This document shows positions 1 through 8,245 of a DNA stretch of 64,000 nt, piece after piece; within the stretch, counting starts at the first letter, position 1, and every line of letters starts with the position of its first letter. The DNA lies in assembly GCF_005048155.1 (NCBI RefSeq), contig NZ_SUMB01000009.1, positions 186,001-250,000 on the forward strand, given 5' to 3'. The translations under genes and the position numbers were made by a program. The stretch is from Streptomyces piniterrae (GTDB taxonomy: Bacteria > Actinomycetota > Actinomycetes > Streptomycetales > Streptomycetaceae). The notes beneath the pieces were generated by a model. It did no database searches, was not told where the DNA came from, and was given only the letters and a program-made list of their open reading frames with translations.

Positions 1-35
1 AGCGGTGCCGCGCCGACTCGGCGCCGCTCCCGGTC

Positions 36-479
36 TCAGGTCCATCTCGGCGGGTCCGTCGCGGTACGCCCGCGCAGCGCCGCGTCGATGGCCACGATGA
101 TGTCGGCGTCGGGTACGTCCGGCCGGAAGCCGACCAGCGCGCCCCGCGCCTCGTAGTAGCGGATGACACGGCAGGCGTCGCGGATGCCGGGGCCCTCGCC
201 TTGCACCTCCCCCGCGCGCGTCCGGGCGGGGCCCAGCAGATGGACGACGAGATCCGCGAAGGCCAGCGCGGGCAGCAGGCCGCCGACGCCCGCCACCCGG
301 TCGAGCAGTTGGGGCGCACCGTCGATGACATAGCCGTCCGCGGGCGGTGGCTGACGGTTGATCAGCACGTCGACGGCGGGCATCCGGGGAATCCCGTAAT
401 GGTCGGCCAGCCGGGCGGCGCGCGCGATCCGCAGTCCCTCGTTCGCGCCGATCACCACGATGCGCGGAGCGGCCACCAT
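36..479 (-). CDS. Adenylate-kinase-like protein with degenerate P-loop
   Basis: A 147-residue protein. The pattern GIPRMPAVDVL followed by GYVIDGAPQ matches the AMP-binding and DGFPR regions of adenylate kinases. The expected P-loop (GxPGAGKGT) is replaced by GANEGLRIA, which lacks the Lys and Thr needed for nucleotide phosphate binding. It is shorter than a normal adenylate kinase (about 215 residues) and has no clear LID domain. I infer a nucleotide-kinase fold that may bind but probably does not phosphorylate nucleotides. The ATG at 479 is preceded by a GGGAGGGGG ribosome site; a longer frame upstream lacks one. It is transcribed divergently from the GAF regulator. Confidence 0.6.
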   Translation of the reverse strand: MVAAPRIVVIGANEGLRIARAARLADHYGIPRMPAVDVLINRQPPPADGYVIDGAPQLLDRVAGVGGLLPALAFADLVVHLLGPARTRAGEVQGEGPGIRDACRVIRYYEARGALVGFRPDVPDADIIVAIDAALRGRTATDPPRWT

Positions 480-630
480 GGTGAGCCCCCTCCCACACGG
501 TGCTGACTTGGCGCGCGGCCGACGGCGTCCTTGGTGGACAACCGCGGGTCCCCCGACGGGTGACCGGGCAACCTCGGTGTGGACGCCACCGGCCGCGCAT
601 CCCAGATTCCCCGCAAGCGTCATAGGCCAC

Positions 631-650
631 AACGGTTGCAAGCGGTTGCA
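631..650. promoter_or_regulatory. Tandem CGGTTGCA direct repeat in divergent intergenic region
   Basis: Two adjacent 10-bp units, AACGGTTGCA and AGCGGTTGCA, sit between the divergent genes at 479 and 755. The spacing of one helical turn suits a protein-binding site, possibly for the GAF regulator itself. Function is inferred only. Confidence 0.3.
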
Positions 651-754
651 GTGGATCTGTGGAATGGCCCTTTCCGGAACGGCCGCTGACGGCACGATGG
701 GCACCGACCGAACCGTCCCGGCCGTCCAGGCGATCAGTGCCCAACGGGAGCAGC

Positions 755-2065
755 GTGAGCGAGACACCGATCAACCGGGCCGTCTGGTCGGCCCATGACG
801 TCCGCGAGACGGCGCGCAGGATCGCCTCGGTCCGGGAGGCAGCGCTGGCCGGTGAGCCGCCCCCGGACGGGCCGTCGGACGCGCCCCGCCCGCTGATCGG
901 CGAATCCTGGCTGCGTGCGCTGGGGTCGGGTGTGGACCCGGACCGGGACAGCCGGCAACGCCTGCTGTCCGTCGCCGAGTTGGAGCACCGTCGGCAGCAC
1001 TCCCAGCTGGCGACGGTGCTGCCGGTCCTCAACGAAGGACTGCTGGCGACCTCCGACGCCGCGCAGCAGATCATGGTCGTCACCGACGCGGACGGGCGGG
1101 TGCTGTGGCGGGAGGGCTGTGCGCCGGTCCGGCGGATGGCCGACCGGTTGGGCTTCGACAAGGGCGCCGACTGGACGGAGGGCGTCGTCGGCACCAACGC
1201 CATCGGCACCGCGCTGGTCGCCAGGCGCCCGGTGCTGGTGCATTCCGCCGAGCATTTCGTCCGCAGCCACCACCAGTGGACCTGTGCCGCCGCGCCGCTG
1301 CACGACCCGCGTGACGGACGCCTGTTGGGCACCGTGGACATCAGCGGCCCGGCGCACACCTTCCACCCCACGACGCTCCCGCTGGTCTCCGCGGTCGCCC
1401 GGCTCGCGGAAGCCGAGCTGCGTACCCGCCACCAGCTGTCCCTGGAGCGGCTGCGGTCGAGCGCGGCGCCGATCCTGGCGCGGATCGGCGGCCGCGCGCT
1501 GGCCGTCGACCCCCACGGCTGGATCGCGGGGGTCACCGGTATGACCCCGCCCGACCGGGTGGCGCTGCCCAGGGCGCCCGCGGCCGGACCGCTGTGGCTG
1601 CCCCGGTACGGCATGTGCACGCTGGAGCCGCTGCCCGGCGGCTGGCTGGTCCGCGTCGGGCGGCCGGAACCGGTCCCCGGGCCGAGCCGGGTGCTGCTGG
1701 ACGTCAGCGCCCGTGACGGCGCGAGCATCACCGTCACCGGACCGGTGGGCGACTGGTCGCATGAGCTGACCCCGCGCCATGCGGAGCTGCTCTTCGTCCT
1801 GGCCGCGCATCCGGAGGGACGCACCGCCGCCGAGCTCGCCCGGGACCTGTTCGGTGACGGCGGCCGTACGGTCACGGTGCGGGCCGAGCTGTCGCGGCTG
1901 CGCCGCCATCTGGGCGGTGTGCTGGCCCACCGGCCGTATCGCTTCGCGGACGGGGTGCAGGTGGAGCTGCGGCTGCCGGCCCGGCCGATGCTGCTGCTGC
2001 CGCACTCGTCGGCGCCGGCGGTGGCGGCGGCGCGGAGGGGGGAGGGAGTGATTCAGGGGGAGTGA
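755..2065 (+). CDS. GAF-domain transcriptional regulator
   Basis: A 436-residue protein of the Streptomyces GAF-regulator type. Residues from about 90 to 220 form a GAF-like sensor with the family segment GFDKGADWTEGVVGTNAIGTAL and an HHQWTCAAAPL motif, as in acetoin-type regulators such as AcoR. The C-terminal third (about residues 330-410) looks like a winged-helix module (ELTPRHAELLFVLAAHPEG, then AELSRLRRHLGG). The sigma-54 AAA+ domain of AcoR is absent, as is normal in Streptomyces homologues. GTG at 755 was chosen because GGGAG lies five bases upstream; an ATG at 659 has no ribosome site and lengthens only a low-complexity N terminus. The ligand is unknown. Confidence 0.75.
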   Translation: MSETPINRAVWSAHDVRETARRIASVREAALAGEPPPDGPSDAPRPLIGESWLRALGSGVDPDRDSRQRLLSVAELEHRRQHSQLATVLPVLNEGLLATSDAAQQIMVVTDADGRVLWREGCAPVRRMADRLGFDKGADWTEGVVGTNAIGTALVARRPVLVHSAEHFVRSHHQWTCAAAPLHDPRDGRLLGTVDISGPAHTFHPTTLPLVSAVARLAEAELRTRHQLSLERLRSSAAPILARIGGRALAVDPHGWIAGVTGMTPPDRVALPRAPAAGPLWLPRYGMCTLEPLPGGWLVRVGRPEPVPGPSRVLLDVSARDGASITVTGPVGDWSHELTPRHAELLFVLAAHPEGRTAAELARDLFGDGGRTVTVRAELSRLRRHLGGVLAHRPYRFADGVQVELRLPARPMLLLPHSSAPAVAAARRGEGVIQGE

Positions 2066-2381
2066 TTCAGGTGGCACGCCGGGGGCGTGCGGGTCGGCAA
2101 CGCGGCGCCGGGCTGCCGACCGCCGGGCTGCCGTCCCACCAGATGGACCTCTGTTCCGTGATGTGGAGACGGCCCGGCCCCCGCGCCGGGCGTACGGGCC
2201 CGCCACGGCTGCCCGCCCAGGCGCATCCGTCCACGACCGACCGCTCGTCCTCCGGCCCCCATGCCCCCGTACCCCCATGCCCCACCCGTTCGGCCGTCTC
2301 CTGTCGCGCCCCTCCTCCCCCGCCCCTAGCGTGCCGACAGCGGACCACGCACCAAGGGAACGCGACCGCTGGAGGAGCACG
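2066..2381. other. Intergenic region, nothing recognised
   Basis: About 316 bases between the GAF regulator and the sortase. A GGAGGAG ribosome site for the sortase lies at its end (2371-2377). I see no clear promoter, RNA gene or repeat; the reading frames crossing it look like GC-rich shadows. Confidence 0.6.
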
Positions 2382-3053
2382 ATGAGCCCGCTGGGCGAAC
2401 CGGAGGAGCGGCACCCGGAAACGCCCGGCTCGCACCGCCCCCGATGGGGCGTGATCGCCCTGCTCGCTCTCACCGGTTTCGCGTTGGTGCGCAACGGGTT
2501 GTCGGACCAGGCGGAAGGGCCGCCGCAGCCGGGCGGCGGCGCACGGCCGATCTCGCCCGCCGAGAGCCGCCCCGACGCTTCGGGACCGGCCCCGCTGACC
2601 CGTTCCGCCGCCGCCCGGGTGGCCATCCCCTCGCTCAAGGTGTCGGCGCCGGTCGTTCCACTGGGCCTGGACAAGGACGGCTGGATCGCCGCCCCGCCGC
2701 CCGAGAACCGCAATCTCGCGGGCTGGTACGCGGACGGGCCGGCACCGGGCGAGAACGGCACCGCCGTGATCGTCGGGCATGTCGACAATGTCAGCGGCCC
2801 CGCGGTCTTCTTCGGCCTGGGCTCCCTCAAGAAGGGGAGCACGATCCGGGTGACCCGTAAGGACGGCAGGGCCGCGGCCTTCGAGGTCTACGGAATTCAG
2901 GTGTTCGCCAAGAAGGACTTCCCGTCCGCGCGGGTCTACCGCGCCACAGGACGCCCCGAGCTACGGGTCCTGACCTGCGGCGGCGGCTATTCCGCGAGCG
3001 CCGGCTACACGGGCAACGTGGTGGTCTTCGCCCGGATGACCGGGGTCTCCTAG
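2382..3053 (+). CDS. Class F sortase
   Basis: A 223-residue membrane-anchored sortase-family transpeptidase. An N-terminal transmembrane segment (WGVIALLALTGFALV, about residues 24-38) is followed by a Pro-rich linker and the sortase beta-barrel. The catalytic His lies in VGHVDN (about H133) and the catalytic Cys in LTCGG (about C199). Class F enzymes are the stand-alone actinobacterial sortases that join sorting-signal proteins to the cell wall. No LPxTG-type substrate gene is adjacent. The ATG at 2382 follows a perfect GGAGGAG; longer frames upstream lack a ribosome site and a plausible N terminus. Confidence 0.85.
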   Translation: MSPLGEPEERHPETPGSHRPRWGVIALLALTGFALVRNGLSDQAEGPPQPGGGARPISPAESRPDASGPAPLTRSAAARVAIPSLKVSAPVVPLGLDKDGWIAAPPPENRNLAGWYADGPAPGENGTAVIVGHVDNVSGPAVFFGLGSLKKGSTIRVTRKDGRAAAFEVYGIQVFAKKDFPSARVYRATGRPELRVLTCGGGYSASAGYTGNVVVFARMTGVS

Positions 3054-3174
3054 GGCCGTCCGGGCCCTGTCCGGCGGGGCGCGCGAGAGAGCCCTGCGGC
3101 CCACGCACCGTTGCCCGGGTCTCAGGGAGCGGCCCCGCCCCGGCCCCCGGATTCCCGTGTGATGTGCTGACCGC

Positions 3175-3765
3175 ATGACTCACTCGGTCACCACCTACTA
3201 CCTCCAGCAGACCTCGCCCGCCGACCTGGCCCCCGCCGGGAGCCCGCCGGCCGAGCAGGGTGTCCGTATCGTCCGCTCCGAGCGTCCGTCGCCCGAATTC
3301 AGCCGCTTCCTCTATACGGCGGTGGGCGGGGACATCCTCTGGACCGACCGGCTGTCGTGGTCCTATGCGCGATGGGCGGAGTACCTCGGGCGGCCGGGAG
3401 TGGAGACCTGGGTGGCGTACGAGCGCGGCACACCGGCCGGGTTCATCGAGCTCGACGCCCAGCCGGAGGGGGTCGTGGAGATCGCCTACTTCGGGCTGCT
3501 CCCGGCGTTCCGGGGGCGCCGGATCGGCGGGCTGCTGCTCGCGGAGGGCACCGCGCGGGCCTGGGACCTGGCCGAACGCTGGCCGGAGCGGCCGCGGACC
3601 CGGCGGGTGTGGGTGCACACTTGCAGCGATGACGGCCCGCACGCGATGGCCAATTACGAGCGGCGCGGCTTCCGGCTGTACGAGACCACGGTGACCGACG
3701 AGCCCGAGGTGCCGGCTCCGGGGCCCTGGCCCGGGGCGGGGCCGCTCGCCCCGCGCGAAACGTGA
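3175..3765 (+). CDS. GNAT-family N-acetyltransferase
   Basis: A 196-residue GNAT acyltransferase. The acetyl-CoA motif A appears as VEIAYFGLLPAFRGRRIGGLLL (beta4 then the R/Q-x-x-G-x-G/A-like loop), and motif B as YERRGFRLYET. Related Streptomyces proteins acetylate small molecules or protein N termini; nothing in the sequence specifies the substrate. The gene stands alone between the sortase and the sulfur operon. Confidence 0.8.
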   Translation: MTHSVTTYYLQQTSPADLAPAGSPPAEQGVRIVRSERPSPEFSRFLYTAVGGDILWTDRLSWSYARWAEYLGRPGVETWVAYERGTPAGFIELDAQPEGVVEIAYFGLLPAFRGRRIGGLLLAEGTARAWDLAERWPERPRTRRVWVHTCSDDGPHAMANYERRGFRLYETTVTDEPEVPAPGPWPGAGPLAPRET

Positions 3766-3777
3766 TCGACGACACAT

Positions 3778-3812
3778 TGTCTCGCGATGCGGGACAGTCT
3801 TGTCCAAATAAT
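3778..3812 (+). promoter_or_regulatory. Overlapping palindromes upstream of the sulfur operon
   Basis: TGTCTCGC-GAT-GCGGGACA (7 of 8 paired) overlaps GGACA-GTCT-TGTCC, and AATAAT (3807-3812) lies just downstream as a possible -10 element. The position, 50-80 bases before the leader peptide, fits an operator for a sulfur regulator plus the operon promoter. No regulator gene is next to it. Confidence 0.35.
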
Positions 3813-3857
3813 GGATGACGGTGGACTGGCCCGAGATCGACGTGCCACGCTTCCGTC

Positions 3858-3941
3858 ATGTCTGCAGCTGGAATTGCCTTGGTGAGTCGACGGCACGTCG
3901 ACCTCTGCCGCATGTCCAGCGCCATCTGTCCGGCGGGCTGA
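3858..3941 (+). CDS. Cysteine-containing leader peptide (putative attenuator uORF)
   Basis: A 27-codon ORF starting MSAAGIALVSRRHVDL and ending CRMSSAICPAG. The SRRHVDLxR core followed by Cys is the signature of the short leader peptides annotated upstream of sulfur genes in Streptomyces and relatives. Its two Cys codons (TGC, TGT) lie near the stop. In mycobacteria, Cys-rich uORFs attenuate downstream cysteine genes when charged Cys-tRNA is plentiful, and I infer the same role here. It ends 178 bases before sirA, leaving space for alternative RNA folds. Confidence 0.8.
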   Translation: MSAAGIALVSRRHVDLCRMSSAICPAG

Positions 3942-4057
3942 TAGTCGCAGCGCCACCGCATCCCCCGCGTCCCCATCGTCGCGGACGCACCCACACCCCG
4001 ACCTCCCACACCGCACGCGACGCGTCGCCGCGCGCCGCCTTCAGGTGTGTCCGCACA

Positions 4058-4076
4058 GGTCACAGCGGGTGTGACC
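4058..4076 (+). promoter_or_regulatory. Hairpin in sirA 5' leader
   Basis: GGTCACA and TGTGACC form a perfect 7-bp stem with a 5-base loop between the leader peptide and sirA. A partly overlapping alternative stem (GTGTG/CACA around 4044-4056) could compete with it. This would suit leader-peptide-coupled control but could be incidental. Confidence 0.3.
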
Positions 4077-4119
4077 CGCCCAGCCCGCCCCCTTGAGCCG
4101 CCCAGAAGGACGTACACCC

Positions 4120-5814
4120 ATGGCCGCCACCCCCGATACCCCCGCCGCCACGACCCGCCGCAAGGCCGGACGCCACCGCGGAGAGGGCCAGTGGGCCAAA
4201 GGCCACTTCACGCCGCTGAACGGCAATGAGCAGTTCAAGAAGGACGATGACGGTCTCAATGTGCGGACACGCATTGAGACGATCTACTCCAAGGCCGGCT
4301 TCGACTCGATCGACCCCAACGACCTGCGCGGGCGGATGCGTTGGTGGGGCCTCTACACCCAGCGCAAGCCCGGAATCGACGGCGGCAAGACCGCGATCCT
4401 GGAGCCGGAGGAGCTGGACGACAAGTACTTCATGCTGCGGGTCCGTATCGACGGCGGGCGACTGACGACCGAGCAGCTGCGCGTGATCGGCGAGATCTCG
4501 CAGGAGTTCGCGCGCGGCACCGCGGACATCACCGACCGGCAGAACGTCCAGTACCACTGGATCCGGATCGAGGACGTACCGGAGATCTGGCAGCGCCTGG
4601 AGGCCGTCGGACTGTCCACCACCGAGGCGTGCGGCGACACGCCCCGTGTCATCCTCGGCTCGCCGGTCGCCGGTATCGCCGAGAACGAGATCATCGACGG
4701 CACCCCGGTCATCGACGAGATCCAGCGCCGGATCATCGGCAACCCCGCGTTCTCCAACCTGCCGCGGAAGTTCAAGTCCGCGGTCTCCGGCTCGCCGCTG
4801 CTGGATGTCGCGCACGAGATCAACGACATCTCGTTCGTCGGCGTCGAGCACCCCGAGCACGGTCCGGGCTTCGATGTGTGGGTCGGCGGCGGACTGTCCA
4901 CCAACCCCAAGCTCGGTGTGCGGCTGGGCGCCTGGGTCTCCCGGGACGAGGCCGCCGATGTCTACGAAGGCGTCATCTCGATCTTCCGCGACTACGGCTA
5001 CCGTCGGCTGCGCACCCGCGCCCGGCTGAAGTTCCTGGTCGCCGACTGGGGCCCGGAGCGGTTCCGCCAGGTGCTGGAGGACGAGTACCTCAAGCGCAAG
5101 CTGACCGACGGCCCCGCCCCGGCACAGCCCGACCAGCAGTGGCGCGACCACGTCGGTGTGCACAAGCAGAACGACGGCCGCTTCTACGTGGGCTTCGCAC
5201 CGCGCGTCGGCCGGGTGGACGGTGCCACCCTCACCAAGATCGCCGAGCTGGCCGCGGCGCACGGCTCGGGCCGGCTGCGGACCACCGCCGAGCAGAAGAT
5301 GATCGTGCTGGACATCGACGAGGCGCAGGTCGAGTCGCTGGTCTCCGGGCTGGAGGCGCTGGACCTGCGGGTCAAGCCGTCCCCGTTCCGGCGCGGCACG
5401 ATGGCCTGCACCGGCATCGAGTTCTGCAAGCTGGCGATCGTCGAGACCAAGGGCCGCGGCTCCTCCCTGATCGACGAGCTGGAGCGCCGGCTCCCCGGGT
5501 TCGACGAGCCGGTCACCATCAACATCAACGGCTGCCCGAACGCCTGCGCCCGTATCCAGGTGGCGGACATCGGTCTCAAGGGGCAGCTGGTGCTGGACGC
5601 CGACGGCAACCAGGTCGAGGGCTACCAGGTGCACCTCGGCGGCGCGCTGGGCCTGGAGGCCGGTTTCGGCCGCAAGGTCCGCGGCCTCAAGGTCACCGCC
5701 GACGAACTCCCCGACTACGTCGAGCGGGTGCTGCGCAACTTCCAGGAGCAGCGCACCGACGGTGAGCGGTTCGCCCAGTGGGCGGCCCGTGCGGAAGAGG
5801 GTGCGCTGAAGTGA
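4120..5814 (+). CDS. sirA: Ferredoxin-dependent sulfite reductase
   Basis: A 564-residue siroheme [4Fe-4S] sulfite reductase catalysing six-electron reduction of sulfite to sulfide. It has the duplicated ferredoxin-like half domains and iron-sulfur/siroheme ligands CTGIEFC (C430, C436) and CPNAC (C472, C476). Y79 (GLYTQR) and C171 (EACGDTPR) are 92 residues apart, matching the Tyr-Cys covalent pair known next to the siroheme in Mycobacterium tuberculosis SirA, which supports sulfite rather than nitrite as substrate. ATG 4120 has AGAAGGA upstream. It is the first enzyme gene of the cys operon, and its stop overlaps the next start (GTGA). Confidence 0.93.
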   Translation: MAATPDTPAATTRRKAGRHRGEGQWAKGHFTPLNGNEQFKKDDDGLNVRTRIETIYSKAGFDSIDPNDLRGRMRWWGLYTQRKPGIDGGKTAILEPEELDDKYFMLRVRIDGGRLTTEQLRVIGEISQEFARGTADITDRQNVQYHWIRIEDVPEIWQRLEAVGLSTTEACGDTPRVILGSPVAGIAENEIIDGTPVIDEIQRRIIGNPAFSNLPRKFKSAVSGSPLLDVAHEINDISFVGVEHPEHGPGFDVWVGGGLSTNPKLGVRLGAWVSRDEAADVYEGVISIFRDYGYRRLRTRARLKFLVADWGPERFRQVLEDEYLKRKLTDGPAPAQPDQQWRDHVGVHKQNDGRFYVGFAPRVGRVDGATLTKIAELAAAHGSGRLRTTAEQKMIVLDIDEAQVESLVSGLEALDLRVKPSPFRRGTMACTGIEFCKLAIVETKGRGSSLIDELERRLPGFDEPVTININGCPNACARIQVADIGLKGQLVLDADGNQVEGYQVHLGGALGLEAGFGRKVRGLKVTADELPDYVERVLRNFQEQRTDGERFAQWAARAEEGALK

Positions 5815-6011
5815 GCGAGCGCGCGGCGCCTTTCTACTGCCCGTACTGCGGTGACGAGGACCTGCGGCCCTCCGAGGAGGGCTCGGTCCGCGGTGAGGGC
5901 GCGGCCTGGGAATGCCGGTCGTGCAGCCGGGCGTTCCGGCTGAAGTTCCTCGGCCTGCTCTCCCAGGGCCTGTCCGCTGCCGCCTCACCATCCGCTGGAG
6001 ACGCGTCGTGA
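5811..6011 (+). CDS. Small zinc-ribbon protein linked to sulfite reductase
   Basis: A 66-residue protein with two CxxC knuckles, CPYC near the N terminus and CRSC around residue 38, suggesting a zinc ribbon or possibly a rubredoxin-like iron site. A Leu-rich tail follows. It overlaps sirA by 4 bases and cysH by 4 bases, so all three are translationally coupled. A small protein of this kind occupies the same place in the S. coelicolor cys locus as I recall it. A role in sulfite or APS reduction, such as electron transfer or assembly, is inference. Confidence 0.8.
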   Translation: MSERAAPFYCPYCGDEDLRPSEEGSVRGEGAAWECRSCSRAFRLKFLGLLSQGLSAAASPSAGDAS

Positions 6012-6697
6012 CCACTGCCACCGATCTGCCGCAGCTCGCCGAGCGCGCCGGCCGCGAACTCGAGGACGCGGCCCCGCTCGACATCCTCAAGTGGGCCGCC
6101 GAGACCTTCGGCCCCCGCTTCTGCGTGACCTCCTCCATGGAGGACGCGGTCGTCGCCCACCTCGCCTCGCGCGCCGTTCCGGGCGTGGACGTGGTGTTCC
6201 TCGACACCGGCTACCACTTCCCGGAGACCATCGGGACGCGGGACGCGGTGGCGGAGGTGATGGACGTCAACGTCATCACCCTGACGCCCCGTCAGACCGT
6301 GGCGGAGCAGGACGCCGAGTACGGCCCCAAGCTGCACGACCGCGACCCGGACCTGTGCTGCGCGCTGCGTAAGGTCAAGCCCCTCGAAGAGGGCCTGACC
6401 GGCTACGACGCCTGGGCGACCGGGCTGCGCCGGGACGAGTCGCCGACCCGCGCGAACACCCCGGTCGTCGGCTGGGACGCCAAGCGCCAGAAGGTCAAGA
6501 TCTCGCCGATCGCCCGCTGGACGCAGGCCGACGTGGACGCGTACGTCGCCGAGCACGGAGTGCTCACCAACCCGCTGCTGATGGACGGCTACGCCTCCGT
6601 CGGCTGCGCGCCCTGCACCCGCCGGGTACTGGCGGGCGAGGACGCGCGGGCCGGCCGCTGGGCCGGCAGCAACAAGACCGAGTGCGGGCTGCACTGA
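6008..6697 (+). CDS. cysH: Adenylyl-sulfate (APS) reductase
   Basis: A 229-residue APS/PAPS reductase reducing adenylyl sulfate to sulfite with thioredoxin. The four [4Fe-4S] ligands of the APS-specific type are present: adjacent C117-C118 (DLCCALRKVKPL) and C200/C203 (CAPC). The catalytic C-terminal ECGLH contains C226. The cluster ligands distinguish it from cluster-free PAPS reductases, so APS is the likely substrate. GTG 6008 (GGAG eight bases upstream) overlaps the preceding stop. Confidence 0.93.
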   Translation: MTTATDLPQLAERAGRELEDAAPLDILKWAAETFGPRFCVTSSMEDAVVAHLASRAVPGVDVVFLDTGYHFPETIGTRDAVAEVMDVNVITLTPRQTVAEQDAEYGPKLHDRDPDLCCALRKVKPLEEGLTGYDAWATGLRRDESPTRANTPVVGWDAKRQKVKISPIARWTQADVDAYVAEHGVLTNPLLMDGYASVGCAPCTRRVLAGEDARAGRWAGSNKTECGLH

Positions 6698-6768
6698 TGG
6701 CGAAGGTTTCGGGAGTGTCCCCCGAGAAGACACAGCGGCACGAGAAGACACAGGTTCAGGAGATACCG

Positions 6769-7302
6769 ATGACGGGCGCCACGATCTGGCTGACCGGTCT
6801 GCCGAGCGCGGGCAAGACGACCATCGCGCGCGAACTGGCCGGCAAGCTGCGCGGCGACGGCCACCGCGTCGAGGTGCTCGACGGCGACGAGATCCGCGAG
6901 TTCCTCTCCGCGGGCCTCGGTTTCACCCGCGGGGACCGGCACACCAACGTCCAGCGCATCGGCTTCGTCGCCGAGCTGCTGGCGAGCAACGGCGTCAAGG
7001 CGCTGGTGCCGGTGATCGCGCCGTACGCGGACAGCCGGGAGGCGGTGCGCAAGCGCCACCAGACCGAGGGCACCGCGTACCTGGAGGTGCATGTGGCCAC
7101 GCCGGTCGAGGTGTGCTCCGAACGCGATGTGAAGGGCCTGTACGCCAAGCAGGCGGCGGGCGAGATCTCCGGGCTCACCGGGGTGGACGACCCGTACGAG
7201 GCTCCGGAGTCGCCCGATCTGCGCATCGAGTCGCACACCCAGACCGTGCAGGAGTCCGCGGCGGCGCTCTACGCGCTGCTCACCGAGAGGGGACTGGCAT
7301 GA
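6769..7302 (+). CDS. cysC: Adenylyl-sulfate kinase
   Basis: A 177-residue APS kinase making PAPS from APS and ATP. Walker A GLPSAGKTT lies at residues 9-17, then DGDEIR and the FTRGDRHTNVQRIGF APS-binding segment. ATG 6769 has AGGAGA five bases upstream and gives the usual N terminus. An in-frame ATG at 6697 overlaps the cysH stop and would add 24 residues, so coupling from that start is possible. Because the reductase uses APS directly, this kinase probably supplies PAPS for sulfotransferases or balances APS. Confidence 0.9.
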   Translation: MTGATIWLTGLPSAGKTTIARELAGKLRGDGHRVEVLDGDEIREFLSAGLGFTRGDRHTNVQRIGFVAELLASNGVKALVPVIAPYADSREAVRKRHQTEGTAYLEVHVATPVEVCSERDVKGLYAKQAAGEISGLTGVDDPYEAPESPDLRIESHTQTVQESAAALYALLTERGLA

Positions 7303-8243
7303 CCACCGCCGCGACTGTGATCGGGAACGCCGGAGACGCCGACAACCCGTACGCGCTGTCCCACCTGGACGCCCTGGAGTCCGAGGCGGTGCACATCTTC
7401 CGCGAGGTGGCGGGCGAGTTCGAGCGGCCGGTGATCCTGTTCTCCGGTGGCAAGGACTCCATCGTCATGCTGCATCTCGCGCTGAAGGCGTTCGCGCCGG
7501 CGGCGGTGCCCTTCTCGCTGCTGCATGTCGACACCGGGCACAACTTCCCCGAGGTCCTCGAATACCGCGACCGCACCGTCGAGCGGCACGGCCTGCGGCT
7601 GCACGTCGCGTCCGTGCAGGACTTCATCGACCGTGGTGAGCTGCGCGAACGCCCCGACGGCACGCGTAACCCGCTGCAGACCGTCCCGCTGCTGGACGCC
7701 ATCGACAAGAACCGCTTCGACGCGGTCTTCGGCGGCGGCCGCCGGGACGAGGAGAAGGCGCGCGCCAAGGAGCGGGTCTTCTCGCTGCGTGACGAGTTCG
7801 GCGGCTGGGACCCGCGCCGGCAGCGCCCCGAACTGTGGCAGCTCTACAACGGCAAGCACTCCCCCGGCGAGCATGTCCGCGTCTTCCCGCTGTCCAACTG
7901 GACCGAGCTGGACGTGTGGCAGTACATCGCCCGCGAGAAGATCGAGCTGCCCGCCATCTACTACGCCCACGAGCGCGAGGTCTTCGCGCGCAGCGGCATG
8001 TGGCTCGCGCCCGGTGAGTGGGGCGGCCCCAAGGACGGCGAGGTGCTGGAGACCCGGCAGGTGCGCTACCGCACCGTCGGCGACATGTCCTGCACCGGGG
8101 CCGTCGACTCCGACGCCGACACCATCGAGGCCGTCATCGCGGAGATCGCCGCGTCCCGGCTCACCGAACGGGGCGCGACCCGGGCCGACGACAAGCTGTC
8201 GGAGGCCGCCATGGAGGACCGCAAGCGCGAGGGGTACTTCTAA
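7299..8243 (+). CDS. cysD: Sulfate adenylyltransferase subunit 2
   Basis: A 314-residue catalytic subunit of heterodimeric ATP sulfurylase, forming APS from sulfate and ATP. The PP-loop SGGKDSIVMLHLA lies at about residues 50-62, and the family segments HVDTGHNFPE and GGGRRDEEKARAKER follow. ATG 7299 overlaps the cysC stop by 4 bases (ATGA), and cysN starts 2 bases after its stop, so the genes are tightly coupled. Confidence 0.95.
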   Translation: MTTAATVIGNAGDADNPYALSHLDALESEAVHIFREVAGEFERPVILFSGGKDSIVMLHLALKAFAPAAVPFSLLHVDTGHNFPEVLEYRDRTVERHGLRLHVASVQDFIDRGELRERPDGTRNPLQTVPLLDAIDKNRFDAVFGGGRRDEEKARAKERVFSLRDEFGGWDPRRQRPELWQLYNGKHSPGEHVRVFPLSNWTELDVWQYIAREKIELPAIYYAHEREVFARSGMWLAPGEWGGPKDGEVLETRQVRYRTVGDMSCTGAVDSDADTIEAVIAEIAASRLTERGATRADDKLSEAAMEDRKREGYF

Positions 8244-8245
8244 CC

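Noticed and set aside
734..2842. 702-codon open frame on the minus strand
   Set aside because: It runs antisense to the GAF regulator and sortase, is Arg/Gly/Pro-rich with no domain, and arises from high-GC third positions of the real genes.
4060..6207. 715-codon minus-strand frame opposite sirA and cysH
   Set aside because: Antisense shadow of sulfur genes; the composition (LVDLVGDL-like runs) is typical of reverse reading of GC-rich coding DNA.
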